From: Bacteroidaceae bacterium
GTDB taxonomy: Bacteria; Bacteroidota; Bacteroidia; Bacteroidales; Bacteroidaceae
Direction: 5' to 3'
Assembly (NCBI GenBank): GCA_017466065.1
Contig: JAFTUV010000034.1
Location: 76,053-140,052, forward strand
DNA: 64,000 bases
A program made the position numbers and the translations under genes. The notes beneath the pieces were generated by a model, which did not search any database, was not told the DNA's origin, and worked only from the letters and a program-made list of their open reading frames with translations. Shown piece by piece: positions 33,182-42,861 of the stretch (position 1 is its first letter; each line of letters begins with the position of its first letter).

Positions 33182-35194
33182 TTATAGCATTGCTTTTACT
33201 TGCTCATATACGTTCTGTGCAGTGAAGCCGAGTTTCTCATCGAGCACTTTATAAGGTGCGGAGTAACCGAACGATTCGAGGCCGTAAACTTTTCCGTTGG
33301 GGCCTACAAGGCTTTGCAGGTTCACGGGAAGACCGGCTGTGAGGCCGAATATCTTTGCCTCGCGGGGAAGGATGCTTTCCTGATACTGCTGGGGCTGTGT
33401 GCGGAAGAGGCCTTCGGAGGGTACTGATACGATGCGCACTTTAATGCCGTCGGCTTTGAGCAGTTTGGCTCCTTCGACAAGAGTGGATACCTCGGAACCC
33501 GATGCAAGGAGTATTATATCGTAGTCTTCATCGCTGTCGGCGATTATGTAGGCTCCTTTTTCGGTTTGTGTGTAGTCGGTGCCGGCGGGGAGGTTGGTGA
33601 TATTCTGACGCGAGAAGATGAGCCCGGTGGGGGTGTTGTCGTTCTCCATTGCCAGTTTCCACGCTTGTGTGGCCTCGTTTACATCGGCGGGGCGCAACAC
33701 GAGCATTGAGTTGCGGCCGTGGTGGTTCTTTACCTTCTCCATCAGGCGCACTTGTGCTTCCTGCTCCACAGGTTCGTGGGTGGGGCCATCTTCGCCTACG
33801 CGGAAGGCGTCGTGCGACCAGATGAACTTGACGGGGAGCTCCATAAGTGCTGCCATTCGTATTGCAGGTTTCATATAGTCGCTGAATACGAAGAAGGTAC
33901 CGCAGGCTGCAATAACTCCGCCGTGGAGTGCCATTCCTATACAAAGACAGGCCATTGTGAGCTCCGATACTCCGGCGTGCAGGAATGCTCCGCTGAAATC
34001 TCCGGGGGCTATTGCGTGTGTCTTTTTGAGGAATCCGTCGGTTTTGTCGCTATTGCAGAGGTCGGCCGACGATACTATCATATTTTCGTATTTCTCGGCG
34101 AGTATGCCAAGGATGGTGGCCGATGCGTTGCGTGTGGGGCTGTCGGCCTTCTGTTCTATGCTGTTCCAGTCGATGGCAGGATGTGCGCCTGCGAACCACT
34201 CGGCGAGCTTTACTGCCTTGTCGGGGTTGGTGGCTGCCCACGCTGCTTTCTGTTGCTTGCGTTCGGCAACTATCTTGCGCAGTTCGGCAAGGCGGTTGTC
34301 GTACATTGCTTTTACTTCGGGGAAGAATACAAAGGGGTTCTCAACATCGCCACCGAGGTTCTTGATGGTGTTTATGTAGGCATCGCCGCCGAGGGGTGCT
34401 CCGTGTGTGGCGCAGTCGAATTCGTAGCTGCTACCGTCGGCGCGACGTGCGCCCTTGCCCATTACGGTGTTACCGATGATGAGGGTGGGGCGTTCCTGTT
34501 CGGCTTTTGCTTCGGTGAGGGCGGCGCGTATTGCATCGCAGTCGTTGCCGTCGATGGTTATTACCTTCCAGCCCCAAGCCTCGTATTTCTTGGCGGTGTC
34601 TTCCCACATCACTTGGTCGCAACGGGTTGACAACTGTATCTGGTTGGCGTCGTAGAACATTATGAGGTTGCTCAATTTGAGGAAACCTGCCACACGGCCT
34701 GCACCTTGTGATATTTCCTCCTGTATGCCTCCGTCGGAAATGAAGGCGTAGATTGTCTGCCCCATAACCTCTTTGCCCAAGCGTGTTTCGAGGAATTTTG
34801 CGGCGATGGCTGCACCCACTGCGTAGGTGTGTCCTTGTCCCAACGGGCCTGATGTGTTTTCGATGCCACGTGCAAAATTAACTTCGGGGTGGCCGGGAGT
34901 GGCGCTTCCCCATTGGCGAAGCTCTTTAAGCTCGTCCATTGTGTATTTGTCGCAGAGTGCAAGAACCGAATAGAGCATTGGCGACATATGACCGGGGTCG
35001 AGGAAGAAACGGTCGCGACCCTCCCACAGGGGATTTTCGGGGTCATAGACCATAAACTCGGAGTAGAGCACGTTTATAAAGTCGGCTCCACCCATTGCTC
35101 CACCGGGGTGTCCCGATTTTGCTTTTTCTACCATTGCTGCTGAAAGAATGCGGATATTGTCCGCTGCTTTGTTCATCAGTTGCTTGCTGTTCAT
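33182..35194 (-). CDS. tkt: Transketolase
   Basis: Thiamine diphosphate enzyme moving two-carbon units between sugar phosphates. Motifs: SGHPGGAMGGADF (about 27-39), LDPGHMSPMLYS, the ThDP-binding GDGGIQEE-like region ISDGGIQEEISQ (about 150-161) with Asp, and the pyrimidine domain AFLHAGVSELTMACLCIGMALHGG with its Glu; VPSEGLF lies in the C-terminal domain. 670 aa, standard. First gene of the tkt-rpiB operon; CAAATTTA (35271-35278) gives a reverse -7 element TAAATTTG 77 bp upstream. Confidence 0.96.
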   Translation of the reverse strand: MNSKQLMNKAADNIRILSAAMVEKAKSGHPGGAMGGADFINVLYSEFMVYDPENPLWEGRDRFFLDPGHMSPMLYSVLALCDKYTMDELKELRQWGSATPGHPEVNFARGIENTSGPLGQGHTYAVGAAIAAKFLETRLGKEVMGQTIYAFISDGGIQEEISQGAGRVAGFLKLSNLIMFYDANQIQLSTRCDQVMWEDTAKKYEAWGWKVITIDGNDCDAIRAALTEAKAEQERPTLIIGNTVMGKGARRADGSSYEFDCATHGAPLGGDAYINTIKNLGGDVENPFVFFPEVKAMYDNRLAELRKIVAERKQQKAAWAATNPDKAVKLAEWFAGAHPAIDWNSIEQKADSPTRNASATILGILAEKYENMIVSSADLCNSDKTDGFLKKTHAIAPGDFSGAFLHAGVSELTMACLCIGMALHGGVIAACGTFFVFSDYMKPAIRMAALMELPVKFIWSHDAFRVGEDGPTHEPVEQEAQVRLMEKVKNHHGRNSMLVLRPADVNEATQAWKLAMENDNTPTGLIFSRQNITNLPAGTDYTQTEKGAYIIADSDEDYDIILLASGSEVSTLVEGAKLLKADGIKVRIVSVPSEGLFRTQPQQYQESILPREAKIFGLTAGLPVNLQSLVGPNGKVYGLESFGYSAPYKVLDEKLGFTAQNVYEQVKAML

Positions 35195-35270
35195 ACCTTT
35201 ATAATATTATTGGGGTAATTTAATTTTCCTATTGAGCTTTCGGCTCTTTTTCTATCTTTATTATTAACTG

Positions 35271-35278
35271 CAAATTTA
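35271..35278 (-). promoter_or_regulatory. -7 element of tkt-rpiB
   Basis: TAAATTTG on the reverse strand, 76 bp before the tkt start. The leader contains a small GAGC/GCTC hairpin near 35235. No other feature seen in the gap to tex. Confidence 0.5.
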
Positions 35279-35405
35279 CTATTTTTTGTTTGAATGTGCG
35301 GTATATTTTTATGATGTTTTTTCAATATTTCTGTTTTATGTGTGGGGGCGTGTGCTTTTTTTCTATTTTTTGTTTTTTTATGTTTTAATTGGGGTGGTTT
35401 TGTGC

Positions 35406-35413
35406 TATCTTCG
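35406..35413 (+). promoter_or_regulatory. -7 element of tex
   Basis: TATCTTCG, 20 bp before the tex start at 35434; no TTG at the expected distance. Confidence 0.5.
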
Positions 35414-35433
35414 TGGAAATTAACTTACGGATT

Positions 35434-37545
35434 ATGCTTGTAGAAATTATATCGAAGGAACTTGGCTTTGCGCCGGGAAGGGTGAGGAATGTGGTCGAAC
35501 TGCTCGATGGGGGTGCTACAGTGCCTTTCATCGCGCGTTATCGCAAGGAGGCTACCGGTTCGATGGACGAGGTGGCTGTGGGCAGTGTGAAGGAGCTGTA
35601 TGAGAAACTTAAACAGATAGTGCAGCGCAAGGCTACCATTGTTGCTACCATCGAGGAACAGGGGAGGCTTACCGAGGAACTTAAAAAGCGTATCGACGGT
35701 TGTTTCGATGCGGTGGAGTTAGAGGATATTTATCTGCCCTATAAGCCTAAACGCCGCACTCGTGCCACAGTGGCGCGTGAGCGTGGATTGGAGCCGCTTG
35801 CCGATATTATATGGCAACAGCAGACGAGCGATATTGCGGGGCACGCGCGTAGATTCATAAATGGTGATGTGCCCACGGTTGATGATGCTGTTGCGGGTGC
35901 GTGCGACATTATTGCCGAGCGTGTTTCGGAGGATGAGTGGGCGCGTGGTTGTATGCGTAGGCTTTTTGTGCGTCGCGGCGTGCTTGTTTCAAAGGTGGTA
36001 AAGGGAAAAGAGCCCGATGCTGTGAAATATGCCGATTATTATGAGTGGCAGGAGCCTGTGGCGCGCATTTCGTCGCATCGTCTGCTGGCTATTCTGCGTG
36101 GTGAGGAAGAGGGCTTTTTGCGCGTTGGCATTACTGTCAATTCCGACGAGGCTTGCGAGCAGTTGTTCCGTCATTTTATTAAAAAAGGTTCGCCTGTGCG
36201 TGGCATTATGGAGCAGGCGGTGGCCGATGGTTACAAACGATTGCTGGCACCGTCGATTGAGAATGAAACACGCGCTGCTGCAAAGCAGAAGGCCGATGAT
36301 GAGGCCATTGCAGTGTTTGCCGATAATTTAAGACAATTGCTGCTGTCGTCGCCTTTGGGGCAGAAGGCGGTGTTGGCCATCGACCCGGGCTTTCGCACAG
36401 GGTGCAAGGTGGTTGCACTCGATAAACAGGGTAATCTGTTGTGTCACAGTGTGATTTATCCGCATCCGCCGCATAACGACAGGGAGGGGGCTGCCGAGCT
36501 TCTCTCTTCGTGGGTGAAGATTTATTCCATAGAGGCGTTTGCCATAGGTAACGGCACGGCCGGGCGTGAGACGGAGAGCTTTGTGCGCTCTTTGGGATTG
36601 TCGCCCGATGTTTTTGTGGTGAACGAAGATGGCGCGTCGGTCTATTCGGCCTCGGCGGTGGCACGCGAGGAGTTTCCCACCGAGGATGTGACGGTGCGTG
36701 GTGCGGTGTCTATTGGGCGAAGGCTCATCGACCCGCTGTCGGAACTTGTGAAGATAGAGCCGCGCTCGATAGGGGTGGGGCAGTATCAGCATAGTGTCGA
36801 TCAGTCGAAATTAAAGGATAGACTCGATGTTGTTGTGGAGAGTTGTGTGAATCTTGTGGGGGTGAATCTGAACACTGCCACCAAGCAAATTCTTACACAT
36901 ATTTCGGGATTGGGGCCCGTGCTTGCCGAGAATATTGTGAAATACCGTGCCGAGAATGGCGATTTTCGCTCGCGCCGTGCATTGTTGAAGGTACCGCGCT
37001 TGGGAGCAAAGGCGTTTGAGCAGGCTGCGGGTTTCTTGCGTGTGGTGGGTGGCGATGTGTTGCTCGACAACACTGCGGTGCACCCCGAATCGTATGCGGT
37101 GGTTGAGAGGATGGCTGCCGATGCGGGTGTGTCGCTCGAAGAGTTTATAATGGACAAGGAGGTGCGCCGTCGTGTGGTGCTCAAAGATTATGTGACCGAG
37201 AAAGTGGGAATTCCTACGCTCAATGATATTATGGATGCGCTTAACAAACGCGGGCTCGACCCTCGTGAGCCGGCGCGTGCTTTTGCCTTCGATGCTTCGG
37301 TACACGAGATTGACGACCTGCGTGTGGGAATGCTTCTCCCCGGTATTGTGAGCAATGTAACAGCTTTTGGTGCCTTTGTTAATGTGGGCGTGCATCAGGA
37401 TGGGCTTGTGCACATTTCGCAACTTGCCGACCGCTATGTGTCGTCGCCCGGCGATGTAGTTAAATTGGGTCAGCAGGTGATGGTGCGTGTGGTAGAGGTC
37501 GACCTTAAACGCCGCCGCATTTCGTTGAGTATGAAGGGTGTGTGA
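35434..37545 (+). CDS. tex: Tex-like RNA-binding transcription factor
   Basis: Tex/YhgF family protein, thought to act in RNA metabolism or transcription. Domains in order: N-terminal Tex helices, YqgF-like RNase H fold with AIDPGFRTGCKVVALD (about 327-342), helix-hairpin-helix motifs (HISGLGPVLAENIVKYRAENG, KVPRLGAKAFEQAAGFL), and a C-terminal S1 RNA-binding domain (about 630-700; MLLPGIVSNVTAFGAFVNVG ... DGLVHISQLAD). 703 aa. Start at ATG 35434 (MLVEIISKELGF), which follows the -7 element; the longer frame overlaps that promoter. Single gene. Confidence 0.94.
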   Translation: MLVEIISKELGFAPGRVRNVVELLDGGATVPFIARYRKEATGSMDEVAVGSVKELYEKLKQIVQRKATIVATIEEQGRLTEELKKRIDGCFDAVELEDIYLPYKPKRRTRATVARERGLEPLADIIWQQQTSDIAGHARRFINGDVPTVDDAVAGACDIIAERVSEDEWARGCMRRLFVRRGVLVSKVVKGKEPDAVKYADYYEWQEPVARISSHRLLAILRGEEEGFLRVGITVNSDEACEQLFRHFIKKGSPVRGIMEQAVADGYKRLLAPSIENETRAAAKQKADDEAIAVFADNLRQLLLSSPLGQKAVLAIDPGFRTGCKVVALDKQGNLLCHSVIYPHPPHNDREGAAELLSSWVKIYSIEAFAIGNGTAGRETESFVRSLGLSPDVFVVNEDGASVYSASAVAREEFPTEDVTVRGAVSIGRRLIDPLSELVKIEPRSIGVGQYQHSVDQSKLKDRLDVVVESCVNLVGVNLNTATKQILTHISGLGPVLAENIVKYRAENGDFRSRRALLKVPRLGAKAFEQAAGFLRVVGGDVLLDNTAVHPESYAVVERMAADAGVSLEEFIMDKEVRRRVVLKDYVTEKVGIPTLNDIMDALNKRGLDPREPARAFAFDASVHEIDDLRVGMLLPGIVSNVTAFGAFVNVGVHQDGLVHISQLADRYVSSPGDVVKLGQQVMVRVVEVDLKRRRISLSMKGV

Positions 37546-37708
37546 AAAAGTGGCGAATTTGCAACCTTATATAAATACTTGTACTATAAAAACTTTAAAC
37601 CTCGCTGGTAACGCTTATTTTGTGTTGTCGCTGTGAAACCTGCAAGTAAACTTGTGTTTCGCTTATTTGCACAATCTTTGCCGTGGATACTTTATCGTTC
37701 TGTGAATA
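37546..37708. other. Gap after tex
   Basis: AT-rich sequence with no gene, promoter or RNA signature that I can support; closed by the terminator at 37709. Confidence 0.5.
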
Positions 37709-37740
37709 AAAAATGTCGAGGGAAATCCCTCGACATTTTT
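37709..37740. terminator. Bidirectional terminator between tex and galK
   Basis: AAAAATGTCGAGG / CCTCGACATTTTT stem with AAAT-type loop, A run left and T run right. Confidence 0.85.
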
Positions 37741-37760
37741 CGTATGCTAATTTATGGTGA

Positions 37761-38915
37761 TTAGCAGATTTTGCGAGAACCGTCGCCGATAACAACGTCG
37801 TAAACCTTGGGAGCTTTACCATATTTCTTGTTGTAACGCTCGTTGGCTTTCTCGATGAAGATGTCGTACAACTCCTCTTTAACGAGGTTGATGGTGCAAC
37901 CGCCAAAGCCGCCACCCATCATACGTGAGCCTGTTACACCGCAGTCAATAGCAACATCTACCAAGAAGTCGAGCTCCTCGCAGCTTACATCGTAATCCTT
38001 GCTCAAACCGAAGTGTGTTTCATACATCTTCTTACCAACAGTTTCATAGTCACCGGCCTCCAATGCGGCGCATACATCGAGCACGCGCTCAACCTCGCCG
38101 ATAACATATTTGGCACGGCTGTAATCCTCGGGCTTCAATTCGGCCTTAATCTCCTCCAACATCTCAAAGTTAGCGTCGCGCAACGACTCAACCTCGGGGT
38201 GTTTGGTCTTTATAACCTCTGCAACGTGCTCGCAACTCAAACGACGCTCGTTGTAGGGAGAACCGGCAAGCTCGTGCTTAACGCAGGTGTTCAAAAGAAC
38301 GAGTTTGTAACCTGTGGGCTTGAAGGGGAAGTATTGGTATTCCAAGTTGCGGCAGTCCAAACGAATGAGGCTGCCTGCCTTGCCGAATACGCTGGCAAAC
38401 TGGTCCATAATACCACACTTGACACCAATGTAGTTATGCTCGGTTGCCTGTCCCACTTTCGCAAGCTCGAACTTGTCGATTTTGTTGTCACCGAACATAT
38501 CGTTCAACGCGTATGCGAATGTGCTCTCCAATGCTGCCGAAGATGACATACCTGCACCGAGGGGAACATCGCCTGCAAATGCAGTGTTGAAACCTTTTAC
38601 ATCAACGCCACGCTTGATCATCTCGCGGCAAACACCGAAGATGTAACGTGCCCAAGATGCGCGGGGTGCATCCTCCTCGTTGAGGCCGAATTCTACATAA
38701 TCCTTCTCGTCAATAGAGTAGGCACACACTTTGTTTGTGCCGTTAGCCTTAATCTCGGCCATAATACCCTTGTTCACAGCACCGGGGAATACAAAACCAT
38801 TGTTGTAGTCGGTGTGCTCACCAATGAGGTTGATGCGGCCGGGAGAGGCGTAGATGCTTCCTGTTGTTCCGTCGAAGTGTTTGATGAAACGGCTTCTTAC
38901 AAATTCTATATCCAT
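37761..38915 (-). CDS. galK: Galactokinase
   Basis: GHMP kinase phosphorylating galactose at C1, the first committed step of the Leloir pathway. Motifs: GRINLIGEHTDYNNGFVFP (27-45, galactose binding), ATP-binding PLGAGMSSSAALES (about 113-126), and GSRMMGGGFGGCTINLV (C-terminal glycine motif). 384 aa is standard. Last gene of the galM-transporter-galK operon; galT and galE are not adjacent. Confidence 0.96.
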   Translation of the reverse strand: MDIEFVRSRFIKHFDGTTGSIYASPGRINLIGEHTDYNNGFVFPGAVNKGIMAEIKANGTNKVCAYSIDEKDYVEFGLNEEDAPRASWARYIFGVCREMIKRGVDVKGFNTAFAGDVPLGAGMSSSAALESTFAYALNDMFGDNKIDKFELAKVGQATEHNYIGVKCGIMDQFASVFGKAGSLIRLDCRNLEYQYFPFKPTGYKLVLLNTCVKHELAGSPYNERRLSCEHVAEVIKTKHPEVESLRDANFEMLEEIKAELKPEDYSRAKYVIGEVERVLDVCAALEAGDYETVGKKMYETHFGLSKDYDVSCEELDFLVDVAIDCGVTGSRMMGGGFGGCTINLVKEELYDIFIEKANERYNKKYGKAPKVYDVVIGDGSRKIC

Positions 38916-38964
38916 TGTTTTAAAGTATTTATAGGTTAGTTATATAGTTAATTGTCTGTTTCAA

Positions 38965-40227
38965 TTATTTCTTTGCGGGTTTTGAACCTACAAGTGCGTA
39001 GAACAGGATGTAGGCTGCGCAGAATACTACTACCCAGAAGCTGGTGATGTAGTTGGTGGCATCGGCAACAGCTGCCTGAATAGCCATCATCACGGCACAA
39101 CCGAATACCATTGTCATAAAGATACCCGATGCAATAGCTGTGAATTTGCCCAATCCCTCAACAGCCATATTGAAGATTGCACCCCACATAACAGAAGTGC
39201 AGAGACCTACCAACAGGAACGAGAAGATACCAACGGGGATAGGCTGCCAAATGAGCTCCAATTTACCCCAATCGACACCGGGGAACGACACGATAATGTC
39301 GGTGGGTGCGTACATACCGAAGAGCACAAGCACGAGTGTTGCAATAGATACGGTTGTAATCATAGCACGGCTCGATACCTTGTTACCGATACCTGCACCA
39401 ACGAAACGGCCGATGAGCATCATAAACCAGTATACGGCTACGAGCATACCTACTGTACCTGCGGGAATACCGTCGGCGATGAGGTACTGCTGAACGAAGT
39501 TGGGCACACCTACCTCGATACCCATATACAAGAAGATGGCCAATGCACCGAGTGCAAAGTGGCGATAGCTCATCGCACCTTTGATGAGGCTAAGCTCAAC
39601 GGGTGCCTGCTCGGGCTCTTCAATTTTTGTGAAAGAGATTACGATGAAGGCAATTACGAAGATTGCGAGGGCAATCATAAGCGCGGGAGTTGCGTCGGCG
39701 ATTTTAGCTTTTGTTGCGTCGGCGATGAGAGCACCCATAAGGATGTAGCAGGCCACAGCAGCCGATGAGTTGAACACGCCACCAATCTGGATAAGCTGGT
39801 TACCGCTGTTACCGCCACCGCCCAAGAGGTTGAGCATAGGGTTAACAACGCAGTTGAGAATACACATACACAAACCTGCGATGAATGCACCAATGAGGTA
39901 AACTGCAAACACAAGGCCGAGGTTCTGCTCAACATCGAGCATTCCGCTGAACCATTGAATAAGGATACCTGCGGCACCTACTGCAAGGCCGATAAGCGCG
40001 GTCTTTTTGTAACCGAATTTAGAAATGAGCATACCTGCGGGAATACCCATTACCAAATATGCAACGAAGTTACCGTAGTTACCAATCTGTGCAAGCACGT
40101 TGGAGATAGGACCTTGGTTCTTGATGATGGTTGCCATAGGTGTACACAAGTTGGTCACGAAGGCAATCATTGCGAAGAGCGCAATCATTACGATGATGGC
40201 TCCCCATTGTTTCTTTTGTTGACTCAT
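38965..40227 (-). CDS. Glucose/galactose MFS transporter (FucP/GluP family)
   Basis: Twelve-helix proton-sugar symporter of the FucP/GluP family. Characteristic: NLCTPMATIIKNQGP after helix 1, GIPAGMLISKFGYKKTALIGL (helix 2-3 loop), NPMLNLLGGGGNSGNQLIQIGGVFNSSAA, and GRFVGAGIGNKVSSRAM in the second half. 420 aa. Its place between galM and galK makes galactose (perhaps also glucose) the likely substrate. Gaps of 44 and 49 bp to its neighbours suggest one operon. Confidence 0.9.
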   Translation of the reverse strand: MSQQKKQWGAIIVMIALFAMIAFVTNLCTPMATIIKNQGPISNVLAQIGNYGNFVAYLVMGIPAGMLISKFGYKKTALIGLAVGAAGILIQWFSGMLDVEQNLGLVFAVYLIGAFIAGLCMCILNCVVNPMLNLLGGGGNSGNQLIQIGGVFNSSAAVACYILMGALIADATKAKIADATPALMIALAIFVIAFIVISFTKIEEPEQAPVELSLIKGAMSYRHFALGALAIFLYMGIEVGVPNFVQQYLIADGIPAGTVGMLVAVYWFMMLIGRFVGAGIGNKVSSRAMITTVSIATLVLVLFGMYAPTDIIVSFPGVDWGKLELIWQPIPVGIFSFLLVGLCTSVMWGAIFNMAVEGLGKFTAIASGIFMTMVFGCAVMMAIQAAVADATNYITSFWVVVFCAAYILFYALVGSKPAKK

Positions 40228-40271
40228 AGTTTAAAAAATTATTTATTGATTAATTAGAATGAATATCCTTC

Positions 40272-41354
40272 TTATTTATCAACACCGAATTTATATACGG
40301 TAACCTGTGAATACTCCTCACCGGGCTTCAACACTACGCTGGGGAAGTGTGCGCGGTTGGGAGAGTCGGGGAAGTGCTGTGCCTCGAAACAGATTGCGCT
40401 ACGCTTGGGGAATGTTGCACCCTGCCAGCCTGCAAAGCCGCTGTGCCAGTTCGATGTATATACCTGAACGCCGGGCTCGGTGGTGTAAACCTCCATTGTG
40501 CGGCCGCTTACAGGCTCGGTGACTTTGGCAGCGAAACTCAATTCGCCCACCTCTTTCTTGTTGAGCACGTAGCAGTGGTCGTAACCGGCTCCGTGCTTGA
40601 TCTGCTCCTCGTCGGCGTCTATGCGTGCACCTACCGCGGTGGGTGTGGTGAAGTCGAACGCTGTGCCTTTTACGGGAACGATGGTGCCGTAGGGTACCGA
40701 TGTATCGTCGATGGGCACGAAGAAGTCGGCGTTTATTTCGCAAATGAGGTTGTCTATTGTAGCTGTGGGATTGGCAATTCCGGAGAGTGAGAAGAAACCG
40801 TGGCTTGTGAGATTCACGATTGTAGTTTTGTCGGTAGTTGCCTTGTAGGTGATTTTGAGCTCATTATCATCGCTCCAAGAGTAAATTACGGTAGTGTCGA
40901 GTGTGCCGGGGAAGCCCTCCTCCATATCTGCCGAAACATAACGCAGTTTCAATGTCTGTGCATCAATCTGTTCTGCGTCCCAAACGCGGGCGTGGAAGCC
41001 TGTGGGGCCACCGTGCAGATGGTTGGGACCGTTGTTGATTGCAAGTTCATATTCCTTGCCGTCGATGGTGAACTTTCCTTTGCAGATGCGGTTGCCGTAG
41101 CGGCCCACAAGTGTGCTCAAAAATGGTTCGGGGCTTGCAAGGAGATTGTCGATGCTGTCGTGTCCCTGAATTACGTTGGCGTAGTTGCCGTTCTTGTCGG
41201 GCACCATAATGGTGCAGATGGCACCGCCGTAATTTGTGATTGCAACTTCGCTGCCTTGCTTGTTTTTAAGGATGAACAGCGCTGTTTCTTTGCCGTCTAC
41301 AACTTTCTTAAAGTCGGCGGCTTTCAATTGCGATAGATTTTCTGTACAGCTCAT
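40272..41354 (-). CDS. galM: Aldose 1-epimerase (galactose mutarotase)
   Basis: Interconverts alpha and beta anomers of galactose so that GalK can use it. Motifs: ITNYGGAICTIMVPDKNG, NRICKGKFTIDGKEY, the active-site segments NNGPNHLHGG (His) and NLTSHGFFSLSG (His), and AICFEAQHFPDSPN with the catalytic Glu. 360 aa. The N-terminus MSCTENLSQ lacks a signal peptide, so it is cytoplasmic, unlike some secreted Bacteroidales GalM. First gene of the operon; a branched GC-rich structure lies in its leader. Confidence 0.94.
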   Translation of the reverse strand: MSCTENLSQLKAADFKKVVDGKETALFILKNKQGSEVAITNYGGAICTIMVPDKNGNYANVIQGHDSIDNLLASPEPFLSTLVGRYGNRICKGKFTIDGKEYELAINNGPNHLHGGPTGFHARVWDAEQIDAQTLKLRYVSADMEEGFPGTLDTTVIYSWSDDNELKITYKATTDKTTIVNLTSHGFFSLSGIANPTATIDNLICEINADFFVPIDDTSVPYGTIVPVKGTAFDFTTPTAVGARIDADEEQIKHGAGYDHCYVLNKKEVGELSFAAKVTEPVSGRTMEVYTTEPGVQVYTSNWHSGFAGWQGATFPKRSAICFEAQHFPDSPNRAHFPSVVLKPGEEYSQVTVYKFGVDK

Positions 41355-41397
41355 ATTTTATTCGCGTTTAAAGAATTAACTCTTTCAGTGTGGGCTG

Positions 41398-41439
41398 TTC
41401 GGCGTGCCGGCACGGGGTGCGTGGGGGCGCACGGCCGAA
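41398..41439 (-). promoter_or_regulatory. Branched GC-rich structure in the galM leader
   Basis: TTCGGC (41398-41403) pairs with GCCGAA (41434-41439) and encloses a perfect palindrome GTGCCGGCAC (41404-41413) and a hairpin GTGCG/CGCAC (41417-41421 with 41428-41432). This gives a three-way junction about 45-85 nt before the galM start. A second palindrome, TTTTATTT-CGC-AAATAAAA (41451-41469), lies further upstream. Could be a cis-acting RNA or, for the second, an operator. Confidence 0.45.
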
Positions 41440-41539
41440 AAAGCCTTTGCTTTTATTTCGCAAATAAAATAAAAATATGTATTATCTCAAAACAATTGAT
41501 AGAGATTTTTTAGAGAAGCAAGTGCGAATTTTTCTTAAT

Positions 41540-42826
41540 TTATTTAAAAATGGAGGCGAGAAGGTCGGCCACAATGAAGCAACTGCCGCCGACGAATATA
41601 AGGTCTCCGGCCGATGAATCGTTGGTGGCGGCGGCAAGGGCGGTGCTTACATCGGGGTGGCTGCTGCCCAACAGGCCGTGTGCTCTTGCCATTTCGCGCA
41701 GTTTGTCGGCAGGTAGCGCGCGTTTTATGCTTGCTTGTGTGAAATAGTAGATGGCACCCCGAGGCATCATTGCGAGCACGCTCTCAATATCCTTGTCGCC
41801 CACCATCCCGAATACTATGCGCAGGGTGGTGTATTGTTCGCGGGCAAGCTGTTCGGTAACCTCCTTTATGCCGCCAACGTTGTGCCCTGCGTCGCAGATT
41901 GTGCGTGGGGTGTTTCTTATAGTCTGCCAACGTCCCATAAATCCGGTGAGGCTGCACACGTTGGCAAATCCGGTGTTTATGTCAGCTGTTGTGATTTTGT
42001 AATGTTTTTTCAATAAAACATTCGTGGCGGCAAGTATGGTGTTTGCGTTTTTTATCTGGTAGTTGCCGCGTAGTTCGCCTGTTATTCTTTCGTGATTGCG
42101 AGTGGTGTATTCAATGCCCTTGCTACAATGCGTAGCTTGCAGAATGTAGCTGTCGTCCTCGGCAAATATTATGGGAGCCTCCACGCTTGTGGCCTTCGAT
42201 GTAAATATTTTTCGAGTTTCTTCGGTAGCTTCGCCTATTACCACGGGAACCCCTTTCTTTATAATCCCGGCCTTTTCGCTTGCAATCTGTGCGAGGGTGT
42301 TGCCGAGGAATTGTGTGTGGTCGGGGCTTATGTTTGTTATTATGCAGAGGTCGGGAGTGATTATGTTTGTGCAGTCGAGTCTGCCACCGAGCCCCACTTC
42401 TATTACGGCAATGTCAACCTCCTGCTGTGCAAAGTAGGTGAATGCCATTGCTGTGGTGAGCTCGAAAAATGATGGTTCGAGAGGCTCGAAGAAGTGTCTT
42501 TCCCTCTCTACAAAATCTACGACGAATTTCTTGCTTGCCGGCTCTCCGTTCACTCTTATACGTTCGCGAAAATCAATCAGATGGGGCGATGTGTAGAGTC
42601 CCACTTTGTAACCGGCCGCTTGCAATATCGCGGCGAGGGTGTGCGAGGTTGAGCCTTTGCCGTTGGTGCCGGCAACGTGTATGGTGCGGTAGCGGCGGTG
42701 GGGGTTACCCAGATGATTGTCGAGGGCGATGCTGGTTGCAAGCCCCTCTTTGTAACCGGCACCGCCTACTTGCTGGAAGGGCGGTGCGCAGTTAAAGAGA
42801 TATTCGACCGTTTCGTCGTATGTCAT
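41540..42826 (-). CDS. folC: Folylpolyglutamate / dihydrofolate synthase
   Basis: Mur-ligase-family enzyme adding glutamate to (dihydro)folates. Signature: ATP-binding HVAGTNGKGSTSHTLAAIL (about 49-67), YTSPHLIDFRERIRVNGEP (about 77-95), EVGLGGRLDCTNIITPDL, and NISPDHTQFLGNTLAQIASEKAGI with the metal/phosphate residues. 428 aa, normal. It is 35 bp downstream of dnaJ, so probably read from the grpE-dnaJ transcript; that link has no obvious functional reason. Confidence 0.95.
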   Translation of the reverse strand: MTYDETVEYLFNCAPPFQQVGGAGYKEGLATSIALDNHLGNPHRRYRTIHVAGTNGKGSTSHTLAAILQAAGYKVGLYTSPHLIDFRERIRVNGEPASKKFVVDFVERERHFFEPLEPSFFELTTAMAFTYFAQQEVDIAVIEVGLGGRLDCTNIITPDLCIITNISPDHTQFLGNTLAQIASEKAGIIKKGVPVVIGEATEETRKIFTSKATSVEAPIIFAEDDSYILQATHCSKGIEYTTRNHERITGELRGNYQIKNANTILAATNVLLKKHYKITTADINTGFANVCSLTGFMGRWQTIRNTPRTICDAGHNVGGIKEVTEQLAREQYTTLRIVFGMVGDKDIESVLAMMPRGAIYYFTQASIKRALPADKLREMARAHGLLGSSHPDVSTALAAATNDSSAGDLIFVGGSCFIVADLLASIFK

Positions 42827-42861
42827 ATAATTTTACTTAACTATATAAATTCAACAGCCTA

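Noticed and set aside
33719..34630. 303-codon open frame antisense to tkt
   Set aside because: Opposite a conserved transketolase; Cys/Tyr/Gly-rich mirror translation without family likeness.
36811..37422. 203-codon frame antisense to tex
   Set aside because: Opposite the conserved HhH/S1 region of tex; mirror composition rich in His and Arg.
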